A stretch of DNA of 64,000 bases from Anaeramoeba flamelloides (lineage: Eukaryota; Metamonada; Anaeramoebidae), in contig JANTQA010000026.1 in the NCBI GenBank assembly GCA_027625915.1, positions 5,146,001 to 5,210,000 of the forward strand, in the 5' to 3' direction. The position numbers and the translations under genes were made by a program. Positions 21,602-33,479 of the stretch are shown here, in pieces; the first letter of the stretch is position 1, and the number at the start of each line of letters is the position of its first letter. The notes below the pieces were generated by a model, which saw only the letters and a program-made list of their open reading frames with translations, did no database searches and was not told the origin of the DNA.

Positions 21602-22570
21602 TTAATTATTAATATCTTTTTCAATTGTTTTTGATTTGCTCTTATTTTGAATTTTTTTTTTCACAAGAATTGCAAGATCTTGATAGAAAGAAGGAACCCC
21701 ACTAAACCCTGGGAAATAATTAACGTCTATAACCGAAAACCTTTGGTCTTGTTCGCAACATATAATATCAACGCCAAATATTTCAACACCAAGGCCGCTT
21801 TTCACCTTCTCACATATTAGCTTTAACTGTTCACTTTCCAAATTCTTGAGTAAAGGTATTTTTCTGTTGGGCAGCATGCTTTCTGGAATGTTCATCCCTT
21901 TACCTAATTTTGCTGTTTTAAAATCAGACAATTCATTGGGGTCAATGCCCCTTATGGAGTACTTTGGAACAGACACATAACTGTCACCATTGATAAAAGT
22001 TTTGTAAATGGTTTGGTAATGGTTATAATAAGGAGTGATCAAATAAGGAAAATAATTCAGATTCTTTAGCCCTTCCTTGTTACCAACAATATAAAGATCG
22101 TGCGTTTGCACAGATCCACACGAAGTTACAGGTTTGCAAATTACAGGGTATTTAATAGTTTCGTGGTTGCTGATCAATTCTTCGGCCTCTAAGCCGTTTG
22201 CTGCGACAACCGAAGGTGGCACAAATGCGTTTTCTATTTCGTCAACTTTTGGCTTGATCGCTTTGTTAATATCGTCTCGTGATCGGAAAACTTTTAATTT
22301 TTCAATGTCCTCGATGACAACAATTTCAGGGTTTTTGTTAATGAAATTGAGAAAGTTCGAAAGCTTTTTTTTTGATAGCTCATCTGCATTAAAAAGCTCG
22401 TCGGTTATTTTTTGTAAAATGCCATCAAGCTTTACTTCCAATTCAATTGGCTGTGTAAGATCTAATTCATGTAAAATTATCGAATGGTTTTCTTTACAAT
22501 ATTCAACAAAATCTGACCATTTCAATTTTTGTTTTTTTCTTTCACTCAAATAATATCCGACATTTAACAT
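21602..22570 (-). CDS. ITPK1: inositol-tetrakisphosphate 1-kinase (ITPK1-like), 322 aa
   Basis: This is an ATP-grasp kinase of the inositol phosphate pathway, expected to phosphorylate inositol tris/tetrakisphosphates in the cytosol. Family landmarks in order are VGYYLSERKKQKLKW at the N-terminus, a helical segment ending SRDDINKAI, KYPVICKPVTSCGSVQTHDL (ATP-grasp Lys region), YKTFINGDSYVSVPKYSIRG, and the C-terminal metal/ATP site FGVDIICCE ... FSVIDVNYFPGFSGVP. Length fits the usual 310-420. I start it at ATG 22570 (MLNVGYY); the nine codons upstream begin with TTG. It has no introns and ends with a Lys-rich tail. The nearest neighbour starts divergently at about 22637, so they may share a promoter region. 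Confidence 0.9.
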   Translation of the reverse strand: MLNVGYYLSERKKQKLKWSDFVEYCKENHSIILHELDLTQPIELEVKLDGILQKITDELFNADELSKKKLSNFLNFINKNPEIVVIEDIEKLKVFRSRDDINKAIKPKVDEIENAFVPPSVVAANGLEAEELISNHETIKYPVICKPVTSCGSVQTHDLYIVGNKEGLKNLNYFPYLITPYYNHYQTIYKTFINGDSYVSVPKYSIRGIDPNELSDFKTAKLGKGMNIPESMLPNRKIPLLKNLESEQLKLICEKVKSGLGVEIFGVDIICCEQDQRFSVIDVNYFPGFSGVPSFYQDLAILVKKKIQNKSKSKTIEKDINN

Positions 22571-22636
22571 TTTTGAGGATGGGTTGATTATAAGCAAAAG
22601 TGGGAAAAAATGAAAAATATTTGTCTTTAAGGACTA

Positions 22637-23629
22637 TGTTTTCAAATGAAAACGGTGAAGTAATGAATAAAATCACCCTTGAAGAAGTTAGACAATCTAA
22701 GTTATATTTAACCAAGGAGAATTTCTATAAGAAAAAATGAGAAAAAATCATAATTTTTCATTTTTCAAAATTTTTGCCTTGTTTAGATCATTCAAAAATT
22801 TGATTTTTAATATTTTAGAATTTCCATTTCAACTTTCTGAACTTATAGCAATTCCTCTAATTGTTCTACACATTTTTTACATTTGCTTTTACAATTTGAA
22901 ATGTTCTAAAATTTGAACTTTTTACTTGAAAATCCGGAAAAATCTTGTTTGAAATGATTTTTTTTGTTATTTTCTTTTTCCTTTTTCCTTTTCATTGGTA
23001 AAGAAAGAAAAAAAGTGTTAGTGAAAAGGTAAAGATAACGAAAAATGTTTTTTTTTTTTTTTGTCCAATTTCTTCAGAATGAAAATTCTTTTTGAGAAGT
23101 GAAAGTGTAATAATACAATAAATGAACACTCTCAAGATTGGGAAACAGAGTATTAAGACCATGATCAAATTATATAACGGCCAATATTCGTTGTATGAAC
23201 TTTTTGAATCCTAAAAATTCAAATTCTTAGATGTTACTAAGTTGCATTTATCTTATAATTTTATTCAAATTTTAACAGGAATTCGATTTTTTTATATTTT
23301 CTGAACTTGTTCTTTTTTATACTTTTTACTTTTTCCAAATACCCTTTAAAATTTGTTTGAGTTTTCTTCCCCTCTTTTTGTTTTTGCCCCCCCTTTTTTT
23401 TTTTTGAGTGTTTTTAGAAGTTATCGGGAATAAAAAATCATATACAGAATTAATGGACTTGTTTTGGTTTGCAAGATCTTACACCAAGCCGATACCTTAT
23501 GAAGTGCACAATAACTTATGGACCAAAATACGATTTAGAAACGATGTGAACTTAAAGCACCCAAACTGGATTGAACTTTCAGTACAATCTGTTAAGCAGA
23601 CCTTGAAATTATTTAAAATTATAGAGTAG
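22637..23629 (+). CDS. uncertain multi-exon gene divergent from ITPK1
   Basis: The best-supported part is the last exon, from 23418 or 23421 to a TAG at 23627-23629. It follows an excellent polypyrimidine tract (ccccccctttttttttttt) and tttttag, and reads VIGNKKSYTELMDLFWFARS then PYEVHNNLWTKIRFRNDV. Possible upstream coding islands are 22637-22741 (MFSNENGEVMNKITLEEVRQ) and 23122-23214 (MNTLKIGKQSIKTMIKLYNG), but I cannot connect them with in-phase splice sites. I do not recognise the protein. It could also be a fragment of a decayed gene. Confidence 0.35.
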
Positions 23630-24104
23630 GTGTCTTAAACTGGGAAGTTCTAAAATAAAGGATATAAAAAAATATATTAAAATAAAAGGATAATAAAAAA
23701 TAAAAAAAAAATTAAACAATATTACTTAAATTTTGAAAACAAAATCTTACTGTTAAAAACCAGATCCTTTTCGATGGTTCCTCTTGATAAATTTTATATT
23801 TAGGAGTTAATAAAGTAACATATTTTGTATGGTCTATATCTTGTCAAATATTGAGGCCTCTTTATTGAAAGAGAGTTTGATATAGATCCGGAAATTAATA
23901 GAAGAAAGGGTATTAACAACCGCTACATTCATCATATTTGTGATCCTTAAAAAACTTTTAATTTTTTTTATTTTTTTATTTTTTAAAGTAGGTGTTATTA
24001 AATACTCTTATTTACCTTTATATTTTCTTGAATTTTTCTTGAATTTTCTGTTTATTAAGAAAATCAATAGATTTTATAAACAAAACAGAAAACCTCAAGA
24101 CTAC
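23630..24104. other. AT-rich gap, no supported gene
   Basis: The frame at 23940-24137 is hydrophobic T-rich translation, most likely chance. Confidence 0.4.
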
Positions 24105-25522
24105 TTAATCACTATAGAGTGCTTCCAAAATTCCTAAATTTTTATTTAGGAATTTCATTAAAAACTCAAAAATAAGTTCAATACTAACGAGGATTAATAA
24201 ACATGATAAATCTTTTTTTGTAATAATAATATTAAAAACATTATTATTTTTTAATATATAAGAATTATTATTTTTTTTTAATTCAGATATCCATATTATA
24301 CGATTATTTCTACAGACAGCGTAATTCGAGAGAAAATGGTACAAATATTCAATGGTTTCTAAATTTTTTATTTTTTTTTATAATTCACAGGATTTTATTT
24401 TGGTTTGATTCATAATATAAGAATAATATTTAGATAATTTTTACAACTTCAAAGTTTTAAAATTGAAGTTGAAATCTCCAATTTTGTATATATTTTGTTG
24501 TTGGGTTTTCCAGAACTAAAGGGGAAGGTGAAAGTTCTTTGCTTTTCATCAATTCTTTTGAATTCTAGAAAACCTAAAGACATTTCTGAAATGATATTTT
24601 TTTCTATATTATTAATTTGAAAATTATTCTAGTTAAATTTCAAGTTGTTTTATATTTTTTGAATTTCAATTAATATTATCAAATTATTTTTTACTAAAAG
24701 GAAGATAATTAATTAATTCATCAAAATCCAAGGGATTTTAATTTGTGTATTAACTTAAATTTTCTTTTCTATATTGTTATTTTTGTAGGATAAATTTTTA
24801 CTTCTGTTTTATAAATAAGTCTGTGAGAATGTTAACTGATTAATAAAGAATTGTTTTTTATTTATTTAATCCAATACATCTAATATCTTCAAAATCTGTT
24901 TTTTTTTTTAAATCAAAATTCTTAATCCATATAATTATTGGTTAGTAAATACAGCTTTAAAAAAATGAATTTTTAATACATTAGAAAGAAATTTTTGTTG
25001 TAAGATATTGATTAATTTTTTAAAATTAGTGTTAATTTAACCTATAGGTTAAATTTTAAATAGAATTTTTTCTCTAAACCAAATACCCAGATATAAAATT
25101 CTATTTGGTCATAAATTTTTTTTTTAGTTTTATCATTATTTTGATTCATTCCAAGATTTCTAATTCTTGTAAATATTATTTCTACTTCGAAAATTGATTT
25201 CGATTAATGACCCTTTCATTATTAAACGTAAATAACAACAGACATTTAGATATAAAATACAAGTGATTTAAATTTTGTTGAAAAGAAAATGAGTAATAAA
25301 TCTAAATAATAATTTATATAATGGACCCCCTTGATTAAAAATCCCTTCTTTGGAGTTAAAAGCATGTAGATATTTTAGAATTATATCATTTTTAATATTT
25401 TTTTTTTTAATTGAATAATAAATAAGTGAATGATAAATATAATCAAAAAATTTTTGGATATATATTGTATTGACATAAACATTTTCTTCTTTAAATTTAT
25501 TTTTTATTTTTTTGATATTCAT
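24105..25522 (-). pseudogene. LINE relic, minus strand (RT and C-terminal knuckle)
   Basis: At 25268-25522 the frame reads YIQKFFDYIYHSLIYYSIKK and then EGIFNQGGPLYKLLF, a degenerate form of the non-LTR reverse transcriptase blocks 'DF-KAFD-hS' and 'G-xQGDPLSPxLF'. About 1 kb downstream, at 24270-24420, another remnant reads LETIEYLYHFLSNYAVCRNN, the layout of the 'ET-EHL---C-xY' zinc knuckle near the C-terminus of many LINE proteins. Order and spacing agree with one element. No frame is intact and most of the intervening kilobase is unrecognisable. Confidence 0.55.
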
Positions 25523-26019
25523 TCAATAAGTTTAAGACTACAATTAGGGTATTTTTTTTTTTTTTTGGAACTGAATCCCAATAATTATGAATTCCTAGAT
25601 TTACAAATTTAAGATAAAATTTTGGGAGAGTTTTATTTATCAGAATTGGTCAGTAATTAAGTACTAATACTTCATCACCAGATTTATTATTGAATAATAA
25701 ATTTCTTTTTTTTAATAAAGAAATATTTTTCTTGGATATATAATTAATAAATAAAAAAATATTTATTGTATTTTTTTTTTAAAAAACTTTTAAATTAAGT
25801 TTTTACATTTTATGTATACTCTCTGTTATTTATATTATTTCTTTTTCTGATGAGTTCCTATGTTTAAAAAATATTTCATCACTTCATTTTTTTAAATAAA
25901 GTTTTTAGGACTGTAATCTTTCCTTATTTATTATGAGAAAAAAACATCTTATTTCACCTAGAGTTGTAGATTTGTAAACAAAATGAATCTTAATAATACA
26001 AAATAATGAAATAATATAA

Positions 26020-26560
26020 ACACCATTCCAAAAATTTGACCACATCCAAAACCAAAAATATAAAAAATAAAACGTAATTCATTATTTTTTCCAAACATAA
26101 TATAAAACCACAATTAAGTTACCCATTATTAATGTTTTTATAAGTAACCATTCTTATGCAAATTATATAAAAAAATATAAAATGAAATAATAAAAATCTT
26201 GTGTGTCCAAAATAATGAAACGAGTTAAATAAAAAATGAATTAGGAAATTGATTGAAATTTCACCAACAATTATTTAAATCAAAATGATAAGATACCATC
26301 GACCAATTGTATGTGCTTTTTCAATTTAACAAACTCAAGACCAACCTTCTATCAACCATCGAAAAAAAATTCCAGATCTTTCTAAACAGATTAGGTTACT
26401 GGAAAAAAGGAAATGAAAACAAAACAAAAAAGATAAAAAATGAAAATAGTTTTGAAAATCGAAATTATTCCCAAATTGAATATAAAGTGGAGTGTTGTTA
26501 TTCTTTCAACTGTTTAAACTGTGTTCAATTTTTTGGAATTTTGTTTATATTTAGGTTACC
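26020..26560 (+). repeat. repeat family R2, divergent copy f
   Basis: It follows R2 from a start like attccaaaaatttgaccaca to the tail near gaaatgaaaacaaaacaaaa, aaaatcgaaattattcccaa, and tgttattctttcaactgttt. Its divergence from copies b and c is greater than theirs from each other. The 89-codon frame at 26307-26576 is this repeat read through, not a gene. Confidence 0.5.
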
Positions 26561-26576
26561 ATCATGCACTGTTTAG

Positions 26577-27069
26577 TATTTCTTGATAAGATATATATAT
26601 ATATTTTAGCAATACTAAGAAATATCCAAATCTACTCTATTTATAACCTTACCATATTATTCATTATTTATTGAATTTTATTGAAACTCGTTTGGTAACA
26701 AAAAAAAGTGAAGAGTTTTTTTTTTCATATTTTTTGAAATATTTTAAATGAATATATTTTGATTATTTTAACAATGGGTAATGATTCCATTAGTATTAAT
26801 AGTCCTCTTCAAGTGGTATTATCATTTACAAATAATTCTACCAACAAAAAGATTATTATATGGAATATAAAAATACTTCCCAACTTTTTTGAAAATATCT
26901 TTATAAAAAATATTTTTTATAATATTATATGTATTCATAACAGAAAAAAAAATGTTGTCTTTTTGGTTTAAAAAATAAAAATATTATTCACAAATAACCC
27001 GGATTTATAAATAAAATAAGGTGTTTATGACTTTATTCATCTATTTATTATTATTAAATAATTTTTTTT

Positions 27070-27104
<35 letters not shown>

Positions 27105-27126
27105 AAACCAAAGAAGGTGTGACTTT
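26577..27126. other. gap downstream of PP5 with poly-A tract
   Basis: Contains a tatata run (about 26590) and a poly-A tract of about 30 bases at 27068-27100, just beyond the 3' end of the PP5 gene. No gene is visible; the 26759-26971 frame is repeat-like chance. Confidence 0.45.
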
Positions 27127-30100
27127 TTAAAACCTTGAAAACCCATATTTTCCAGATTGTTTAACTCCAACAGTATCAAATTGAATAATTTTTTTCTTCA
27201 AATTCGAATCAAAGCGGACTATTGCGCCTTTATTACCAGACGTTCCATAATAATTTGGAGCGGAAAAGACTGTAATTAATTTCTCATCATGCATTATTTC
27301 ATAACCGGCTAGCTTCATTTCGTGAGAGCGTATGATAAGATCTAAATTATTTAATTCCAAAAATTTCTTGGTAACATCGGGACCGAAAATTAGTGCCGTG
27401 CCACGAGGGCTAGTTGAACGTCCTTTTGCCCTTCCTGGATCACTCCATATTAAACAAGTGAAAAGGCTTGGGGTTGTGTACGTATCCTGTGGGGGTTGTC
27501 TAACGCGGTCTATCTTTCTAATTTCATCAAGTGTAACATCATCTCTGGGGAAGAGACCACCATGGCATACAAAGAGCTTTTTGTTAATAAGTGTAACTAA
27601 TGGTAAATGATTAAAAATTTTTTCAAAAACTGGGATGATTTCTTTAAAAATTTTTTCTTCTGCTTCACGATAAAAGCCATACATATAATTCATTTGTGCA
27701 CTTTCATGATTTCCCCTGTTAATATGAACATGTTCTGGGTAAAGTAATTTGAAACTGTATACAAGTAATACACATTCTAAAGAAAAATCGCCACCTATAT
27801 TTCAGTTTTTTTAATTAAAAGGTTTTTGTTTAAAAAGATAAGAAAATTGAAATTACAAAATTTAGAAAAAATAAATAAACTATTTTCCAGTCAATTGGTC
27901 ACTTGTAATGGGTGAATTAAATGTGTTTAAAGTGTTTGCATAGATTTTAGAAAGAAAAAATTTATTTTGAAAATTTCAAAATTGAAATCATTTTTTCACG
28001 TTGTTGCTTTTTTTTTATTCGATTTTTTTTTGTTAAAGTAATTCATTTGAGAAGAATTTTTTTTTTTATTCTAAGATCGATAGTCACTCAGTAAAAGCGT
28101 ATATCTTCTAAGGTTATTGAAATTGTGAAAATGATTGTAGAAAAATCATCTTGCTTTTCTATTGGAATTTTCTTTTGATCTTCAATTGAAGAAATCAAAA
28201 TGAACCTTGTTGTTTTTTCTCAATGGGAGCATTAAGAATTTTGGGTTTTTCAATTTTTACAAAAATATATTGATTTTACTTTTTCAGATGAAAAACAACT
28301 ATTCTCTGAGGTGTATTGTTCTAATTATTTCTAATTTGTTCTTCAAAGTTCAATTATCAAAAATAATTGTTATTTGAAAAAAAATGTGGGTGCTCTTTTG
28401 CCGAAACAAAGTTAAATAAACAGATTAAACCGAATAAACTAAAAAAATTTCATATTTTTCAAGACAATGAAAATGAAAAAAAGTTTAAAAGTAAAAAATT
28501 AAAGTTCTTTTTTTTTTTTTTTTTTTATTGTGAAGGGAGGAAATTAATTTCATATTTCTTTTTTATTTTTTCTCTTTATGTATTTTTTATAGACTCTTCA
28601 TGTTTTTAGAAAGCAACATTGCGTTTAAAATACTTCTAATGGTTGAGTTTGGTTACATTAATTGTAACAGATTCAATATATCTTTGGGATATTTATTCTT
28701 AATAAATCCTAGTTTGAGATTTATTATCTTTTAAAATTATCTGTTCGCTCTTTGAATCGGAAGATACAAATTCAGTATATTCAAACCCTCTCATTAACAT
28801 ATTAAATATACCTTTGAGATAATTAATCCGAGATTAAATATATCGCTGATATAATTAACCCTTAACAATAAATCCTGAAATTAATTTCCTCTTGCAGCCG
28901 TTAGATTTTCCAGAATTCAAAGGAATGGAGAAAAATCATAAATTTTTCTCAATTCTTTTGAATTCTGGAAAATCTAGGCACTGCTTTTCTTGAGTTTTCT
29001 GTTTATTTGTTAAGTTTTCGAGGTTTTTTTGAGTTTTCTATTTAGTGTTCTAGGTTTTTTTGAGGTTTTCTATTTATTTGGAAAATCAATAGATTAGCGG
29101 CTAGATTTTCTTGAAGTTTTCTGTTTATTTGTAAAATCTATGTTTTTACGAATAAAATAAAAAACCTCAAAAAAACCTAGAACACTAAATAGAAAACTCA
29201 AAAAAACCTCGAAAACTTAACAAATAAAACAGAAAACCTCAAGAAAACCGCCGTTAGCTTTTTTTTAATTTTAGAAATTAAAAGAAAATTTCTTAAACTA
29301 AAAAAAAAACCTAGGCACTCGACGGAACTCGACAAAAACTTTTAATAATTTCAAAATTTTTATTTAGAAATTTCTATTAAGAATTATTATTTGCTTTATC
29401 ATTAACTAATGATAAGATAAATAATGAATCTTTCTTTCGAATTAATCAAAGCTATTATTCATTAGTTGTTTATTATTTTTGTTTATTTGTATTAACTCCT
29501 TAATTCAAAATTTTCGATTTTTTTCATAGTTTATGCAGTCAAAAAGAAAATTAAAGTTCTAATGAAGACAGAAAAATAAAAAAGTCACCGACAATACAAT
29601 AATATTTTTTTTTTGAATCATTTTTTTTTGTAATTTGTTTTTATTTAAATTACAAAAAAAAAATAGGTAAAATAAAAATTTGTTTTTATACCTTTGTAAG
29701 TACTTTAAGAGATTCAAAGAAATAAATATTTTGAAAGATTGAAGAATGGATATTGTTTTTTTCCTATTTGTAATTTTGGGTGTGTCCAAATTTTTGGAAT
29801 GTGGTTTATTAAGATCATTACATTGTTTTTAGATTCATAAAATATAATTTTTATTTTATTTAGATCAGTTTCTTTATTTATTTTGTCAAAATTTTAAATT
29901 TAAATTTGAAAATAGAGGAATTTTTTTTTTTTACCAAATAGTTTTCCTTAATTTAATGTAAATTCAAAATAATCAAACACCTTTATCAAATTGAAATTCT
30001 TTCATATATTTTAAATTGATAAAAAACTTTTCTGATTTTAAAATTTAAAATCTTAAATTAGAAATGCATTCATATATTTTAAATTGATAAAAATGATTCA

Positions 30101-33100
30101 GTTTTTAAAATTTAATATTAAAGTATCTTTTGGTTTTTAGTAAGTTCTCAATTATTTTTTCAAATTTAGGGTTTTTTTTTGATTTCTATATTTACCAAAA
30201 GGTTAAAAACGACAGATTGAGAATATTTTTAAAAAAAACTTTTTAGAACAGAATAACGTACACTCAAAATTTTGTATATTTATCTCTCAAATAGGAATAA
30301 TATTTCGAATTTTACTAATATTTTCAATTGAACATAAAAAATTAAAATCCTATTTTTTGCCAAAATCTGATTTTGATTTTAACAGTCAACACAAAAAAAT
30401 ATTTTTGTGATGCTTTTTGGAATCATAGGAAAAAATGTAAGAAAAGATAAGGAACGTGGAAATTGATTACAGTCAGTTCAACTTTTAATACACACACTTT
30501 CAACGAAATTTAAGTAACAAAAAAAAACTCAAATTAAAGCACATTTTTTGGAATTTTGTTTTTACACCAATTATTTTACTAGAATCTGAATTTTGATCAT
30601 TAATTTGAATATTTTTTTGTGTCTTAAGTTTTGTTGAAAGTTTGTGGCTTAAAAGTGAAACTAACTGTAAATATTGAAATAAATTGGATTATTAACAAAT
30701 AAAACGTTTTGTTTCAAGTTTTACATCTCTTTTTTCAAAATTTAAATAGCTTTTTTTTTAGAGTTTACTATTTATTTTACTATTAATTTTATTAATTCAT
30801 AAAAGTAATAAATAAACTCTTTTTCGGCAAAAACAATTAGGTTTTACTGAATTTTGTGTTTATATCCAAAAATACATAGATTTTCAGAATAAAAACAATA
30901 ATTAAAAAAAACTTACATTAGTTTTTCTTGAGTTTTCGGGTTTGATTAGAAAATTGATAGGTTTCCAGAGTCAAATAGAGAATCTTGGGGAAAACACATT
31001 TAGGTTTTCATAACTTTAGTAGAGTGCATTCCTTTTTTTTTAATTTTTGTTTTGTTTCGAAAATCTAATTCTTATCTAATCAATACAATAATTAATAAAA
31101 TAAAATAAAAAAAAGTTTAGGTTTTCTTGAGTTTTCGATTTTGATTAAACAATCAATAGATTTTTGAAACAAAACCAAAAAGTAAAAAAAAATCCTCTTT
31201 AGCTTTTTCAGAATTTAAAAGAATCCCAAATAAAAAAAGTTTTTTATAACATATTATAAATGTGTTGTAAAGGTGTTATAAACGTTTAAAATGTTATAAA
31301 ATTTTATAATAACAACTTTTATAACAAAAATGTTTGTTATAAAATGTGTTATAAAATTTGTAACATTTTATAAGTCTGTTATAAGAATATTTTTTCAAAA
31401 AATGTTGAAAAAATCCATCATATAAAAGGAAATTTTGTTATCAAAATGTTTATTAGATGTTAGAAAAAAAGGTTTTTATTAGGGATAGGATAAAATCTTT
31501 GATTTTACTCAATTCCTTTGAATTCAAGGAAAAAAACTTGTCACTTTACGGTATTGTGTAGGACTCTAAAAAACCACTTCCGGGTTTTCCATCATCAACT
31601 AATATAGCCCATTAAATCTTTGAGATCGAAACAACAAAGGATAATTCCAATTGAAATGAGTTTAAATAGAGTTGAACTAATTTTCAAAAGTTCCACATCG
31701 AATGACTGATCCACAGCAGTGCAGGAACAGATGAGAGTTAAAGGCTTTGCGATTGGCATGGGGTGCTTGGAAAAATTCATTTTGAATAAAGTTCTTTTGA
31801 TACTGATAAATTCAAAGAAATATCTGAAAATTTTTAATTCCTTTTTCATTTTACAAATTTTTTTACACAAGCTTGGATTTATTCATTAGATTTTTAAAAT
31901 GTGAAGAAACTTTGTAAAATTGGATTAGCTTTCTAGAGATACGGTCTCTTGAGTTGTTTTATTTTTTGGGTTACTCGATTTTCAAAATTGGAAATTGAAC
32001 TTAAAATTTCATAAAATATTTTTGAATATATTAGTATTCAAAATATTCTATTATTTTTGGTAATTTGGGTATTTGCAATTTTTTCACAAAGTTGAATAAA
32101 AGCTTTTTTTTCTTTTTTTTTCTGATTACAAAAATGTTTTGAAGTGAACCTCCTTGACTGTTATTCAAACTTGAAATTTTAGAAAGAAAAAAAAAAATAT
32201 ACTTTTAAAAAAACCAAAAAAGGAAAGGAAATACTTACGATCGACTATGTCTCCATTAAACACGTACATATTTGTTTCGCTTGGGATCCCATTTACTTCT
32301 AATAATCTTAATAAATCAAAAAACTGGCCATGGATATCTCCGACAACAGTAATGTTTTGACCTTCCTGTACTGTAACATCCGTTACAGTCTTTAAGGTTT
32401 GGAATAAAATTAGGATGTCGTTGAGTATTTTCAGGGTATACCTCATGGGCAATTTTTTATAATTCTTGAAATGGTTTATTAATTCTTCACAAAACTCTTT
32501 TGTAATTGTGTCGTTTTCCATTCTTGGTCCAGTATAAGATTTTTCAATTTCTAAGAAATGGTACAAATTAGAAAAAAAAAAAGAAGGTAAATTTGATCCA
32601 AAACAATAAAGAAGAAAATGAACCCAAAGAATTAAGAAGGAGATTAACAAAAGTAAGGAATTGTTGAAAAGAAGAAATTGCTAAAAAATTGAAAATTTAA
32701 AAAAAAAAAGAAGAATACCATATTGTGTCCAATTTGTAGAGTTGTTTGTGTACTTTACCAAAGCAGCAAGACGAAGGCTATTTTGGATTTTTTCGATTTC
32801 TTTTTTACAGATGATGAACTTTTTTCTTGAATCCAAATCCTTTGGTCGTTTGAAAACAACTTTTTTAAATTGCTCCTTGGCCTCTTCAAATTTACCCAGT
32901 CCAAAAAGAGAGTCACCCTTTCTGTAGTAGGCCTTACAATAATCTGGGTTCAACACAATGGCTTGATCTGCATCTTTCAGTGCTTGTGCGTAGTGTTCTA
33001 ATTTGATATGACACAGGCTTCGGTTTGAATAAAGGATCGCTGTGGGGAAAATTGAGATACCCTCTGTGTAATAGTCAATTGCTTTTTCAAAATTCTTTTT

Positions 33101-33172
33101 CCCTACTTCTTTGTTGCCTAAATTTTTTAAATCCAAGGACTGTTTTTTTTTTTCTGTAATCGAGGTTTCCAT
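27127..33172 (-). CDS. PPP5C: serine/threonine protein phosphatase 5 (TPR plus PPP), three exons
   Basis: Exons are 32719-33172, 32239-32550 and 27127-27794, with introns of 168 and 4444 bp. All junctions are GT-AG and in phase (TATG|AA, GATC|GT), giving 477 residues. Residues about 10-125 form three TPRs ([40 protein letters not shown]). These normally block the active site and bind Hsp90. The catalytic domain has every metal motif: [45 protein letters not shown] and FSAPNYYG, and the PP5-type [11 protein letters not shown]. Length is close to human PP5 (499). The start is ATG 33172 ([10 protein letters not shown]); codons upstream open with TTG. It is expected to act in stress and chaperone signalling. 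Confidence 0.92.
27888..28401 (+). repeat. repeat family R1, copy 2 (short form)
   Basis: It follows R1 from cagtcaattggtcac to the cttcaaagttcaattatcaa block and a degenerate right end (ctcttttgccg). It lacks the inner inverted-repeat segment of about 170 bp present in copies 1 and 3: sequence passes directly from a gatcttcaattga-like block to cttgttgttttttctcaatg. Confidence 0.65.
28905..29330. repeat. foldback block with two nested hairpins
   Basis: A hairpin at 28911-28976 pairs agattttccagaattcaaa with tttgaattctggaaaatct. A second, larger one has arms 28989-29077 and 29154-29243, sharing cttgagttttctgtttattt, ggtttttttgagttttctat and gtgttctaggtttttttgag with their complements. Related fragments occur near 10.5, 24.5, 30.9 and 31.5 kb, so this is a repeat family. 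Confidence 0.6.
30470..30667. mobile_element. MITE family R3, copy in PP5 intron
   Basis: It has the same ends as copies at 45419 and 46388 (CAGTCAGTT... and ...AACTAACTG), TA on both sides, and a near-palindromic body with tttcaacgaaatttaag. At 198 bp it is the right length. It is more diverged than the 45-46 kb pair. Confidence 0.75.
31226..31395. repeat. TTATAA-rich irregular array
   Basis: About ten TTATAA hexamers occur in 170 bp, many as tgttataaaa or gtgttataaa, on an irregular spacing of roughly 10-20 bp. Density is far above the flanks even allowing for base composition. Confidence 0.6.
31595..31800 (-). other. coding-like island inside the PP5 intron
   Basis: Base composition rises here. 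The minus frame reads [20 protein letters not shown] and continues to [10 protein letters not shown] second frame just downstream reads [16 protein letters not shown] and stops. A plus-strand frame ([16 protein letters not shown]) overlaps. I recognise none of these; this may be a remnant of an inserted gene or a nested small gene. Confidence 0.2.
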
Positions 33173-33479
33173 TTGTAAATACAATAACGCAAAATTGGTT
33201 CTTTGAAAAAAAATGAATTTCTGATACAATTAAGAAAGGTTTAATATACCCTTTCTTTCAAAAAAGTTGTTTGTTCTAAGATTTCGTGATTTGTTAAGTC
33301 CCTGACGTAATTAACTTAAATAGTATTTTGATGAAGAATTAATTGTAGAAGATTTTTTGTTTTAAGGGATTAGCATCCCTTAAGAAGAAGTTAAGATTAA
33401 ATTGTGTTGTTATTGAATGTAAATTGTGTTAGTTTCACAAGGTCCAATTAATCTATAAAATTCGATTAGATTCGGAAAA

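Larger units (their letters stand above)
27795..32238 (-). other. 4.4-kb repeat-filled intron 2 of PP5
   Basis: The donor is GATC|GTAAGT at 32238 and the acceptor atatag at 27795-27796. Joining them restores the invariant VDRG motif exactly, so the intron is secure. It holds an R1 copy (27888-28401), a foldback block (28905-29330), an R3 MITE (30470-30667), diverged foldback sequence (30900-31210), a TTATAA-rich array (31226-31395) and a small coding-like island (31595-31800). Every other intron I could place in the window is under 630 bp. Confidence 0.85.

Noticed and set aside
22134-22553. Plus-strand 139-codon frame
   Set aside because: Antisense shadow of ITPK1, which has full family conservation.
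26307-26576. 89-codon plus-strand protein with Cys-rich end
   Set aside because: It is a read-through of a divergent R2 repeat; other copies do not keep the frame.
28367-28609. 80-codon frame in the PP5 intron
   Set aside because: Starts at the R1 repeat end and then translates A and T runs.
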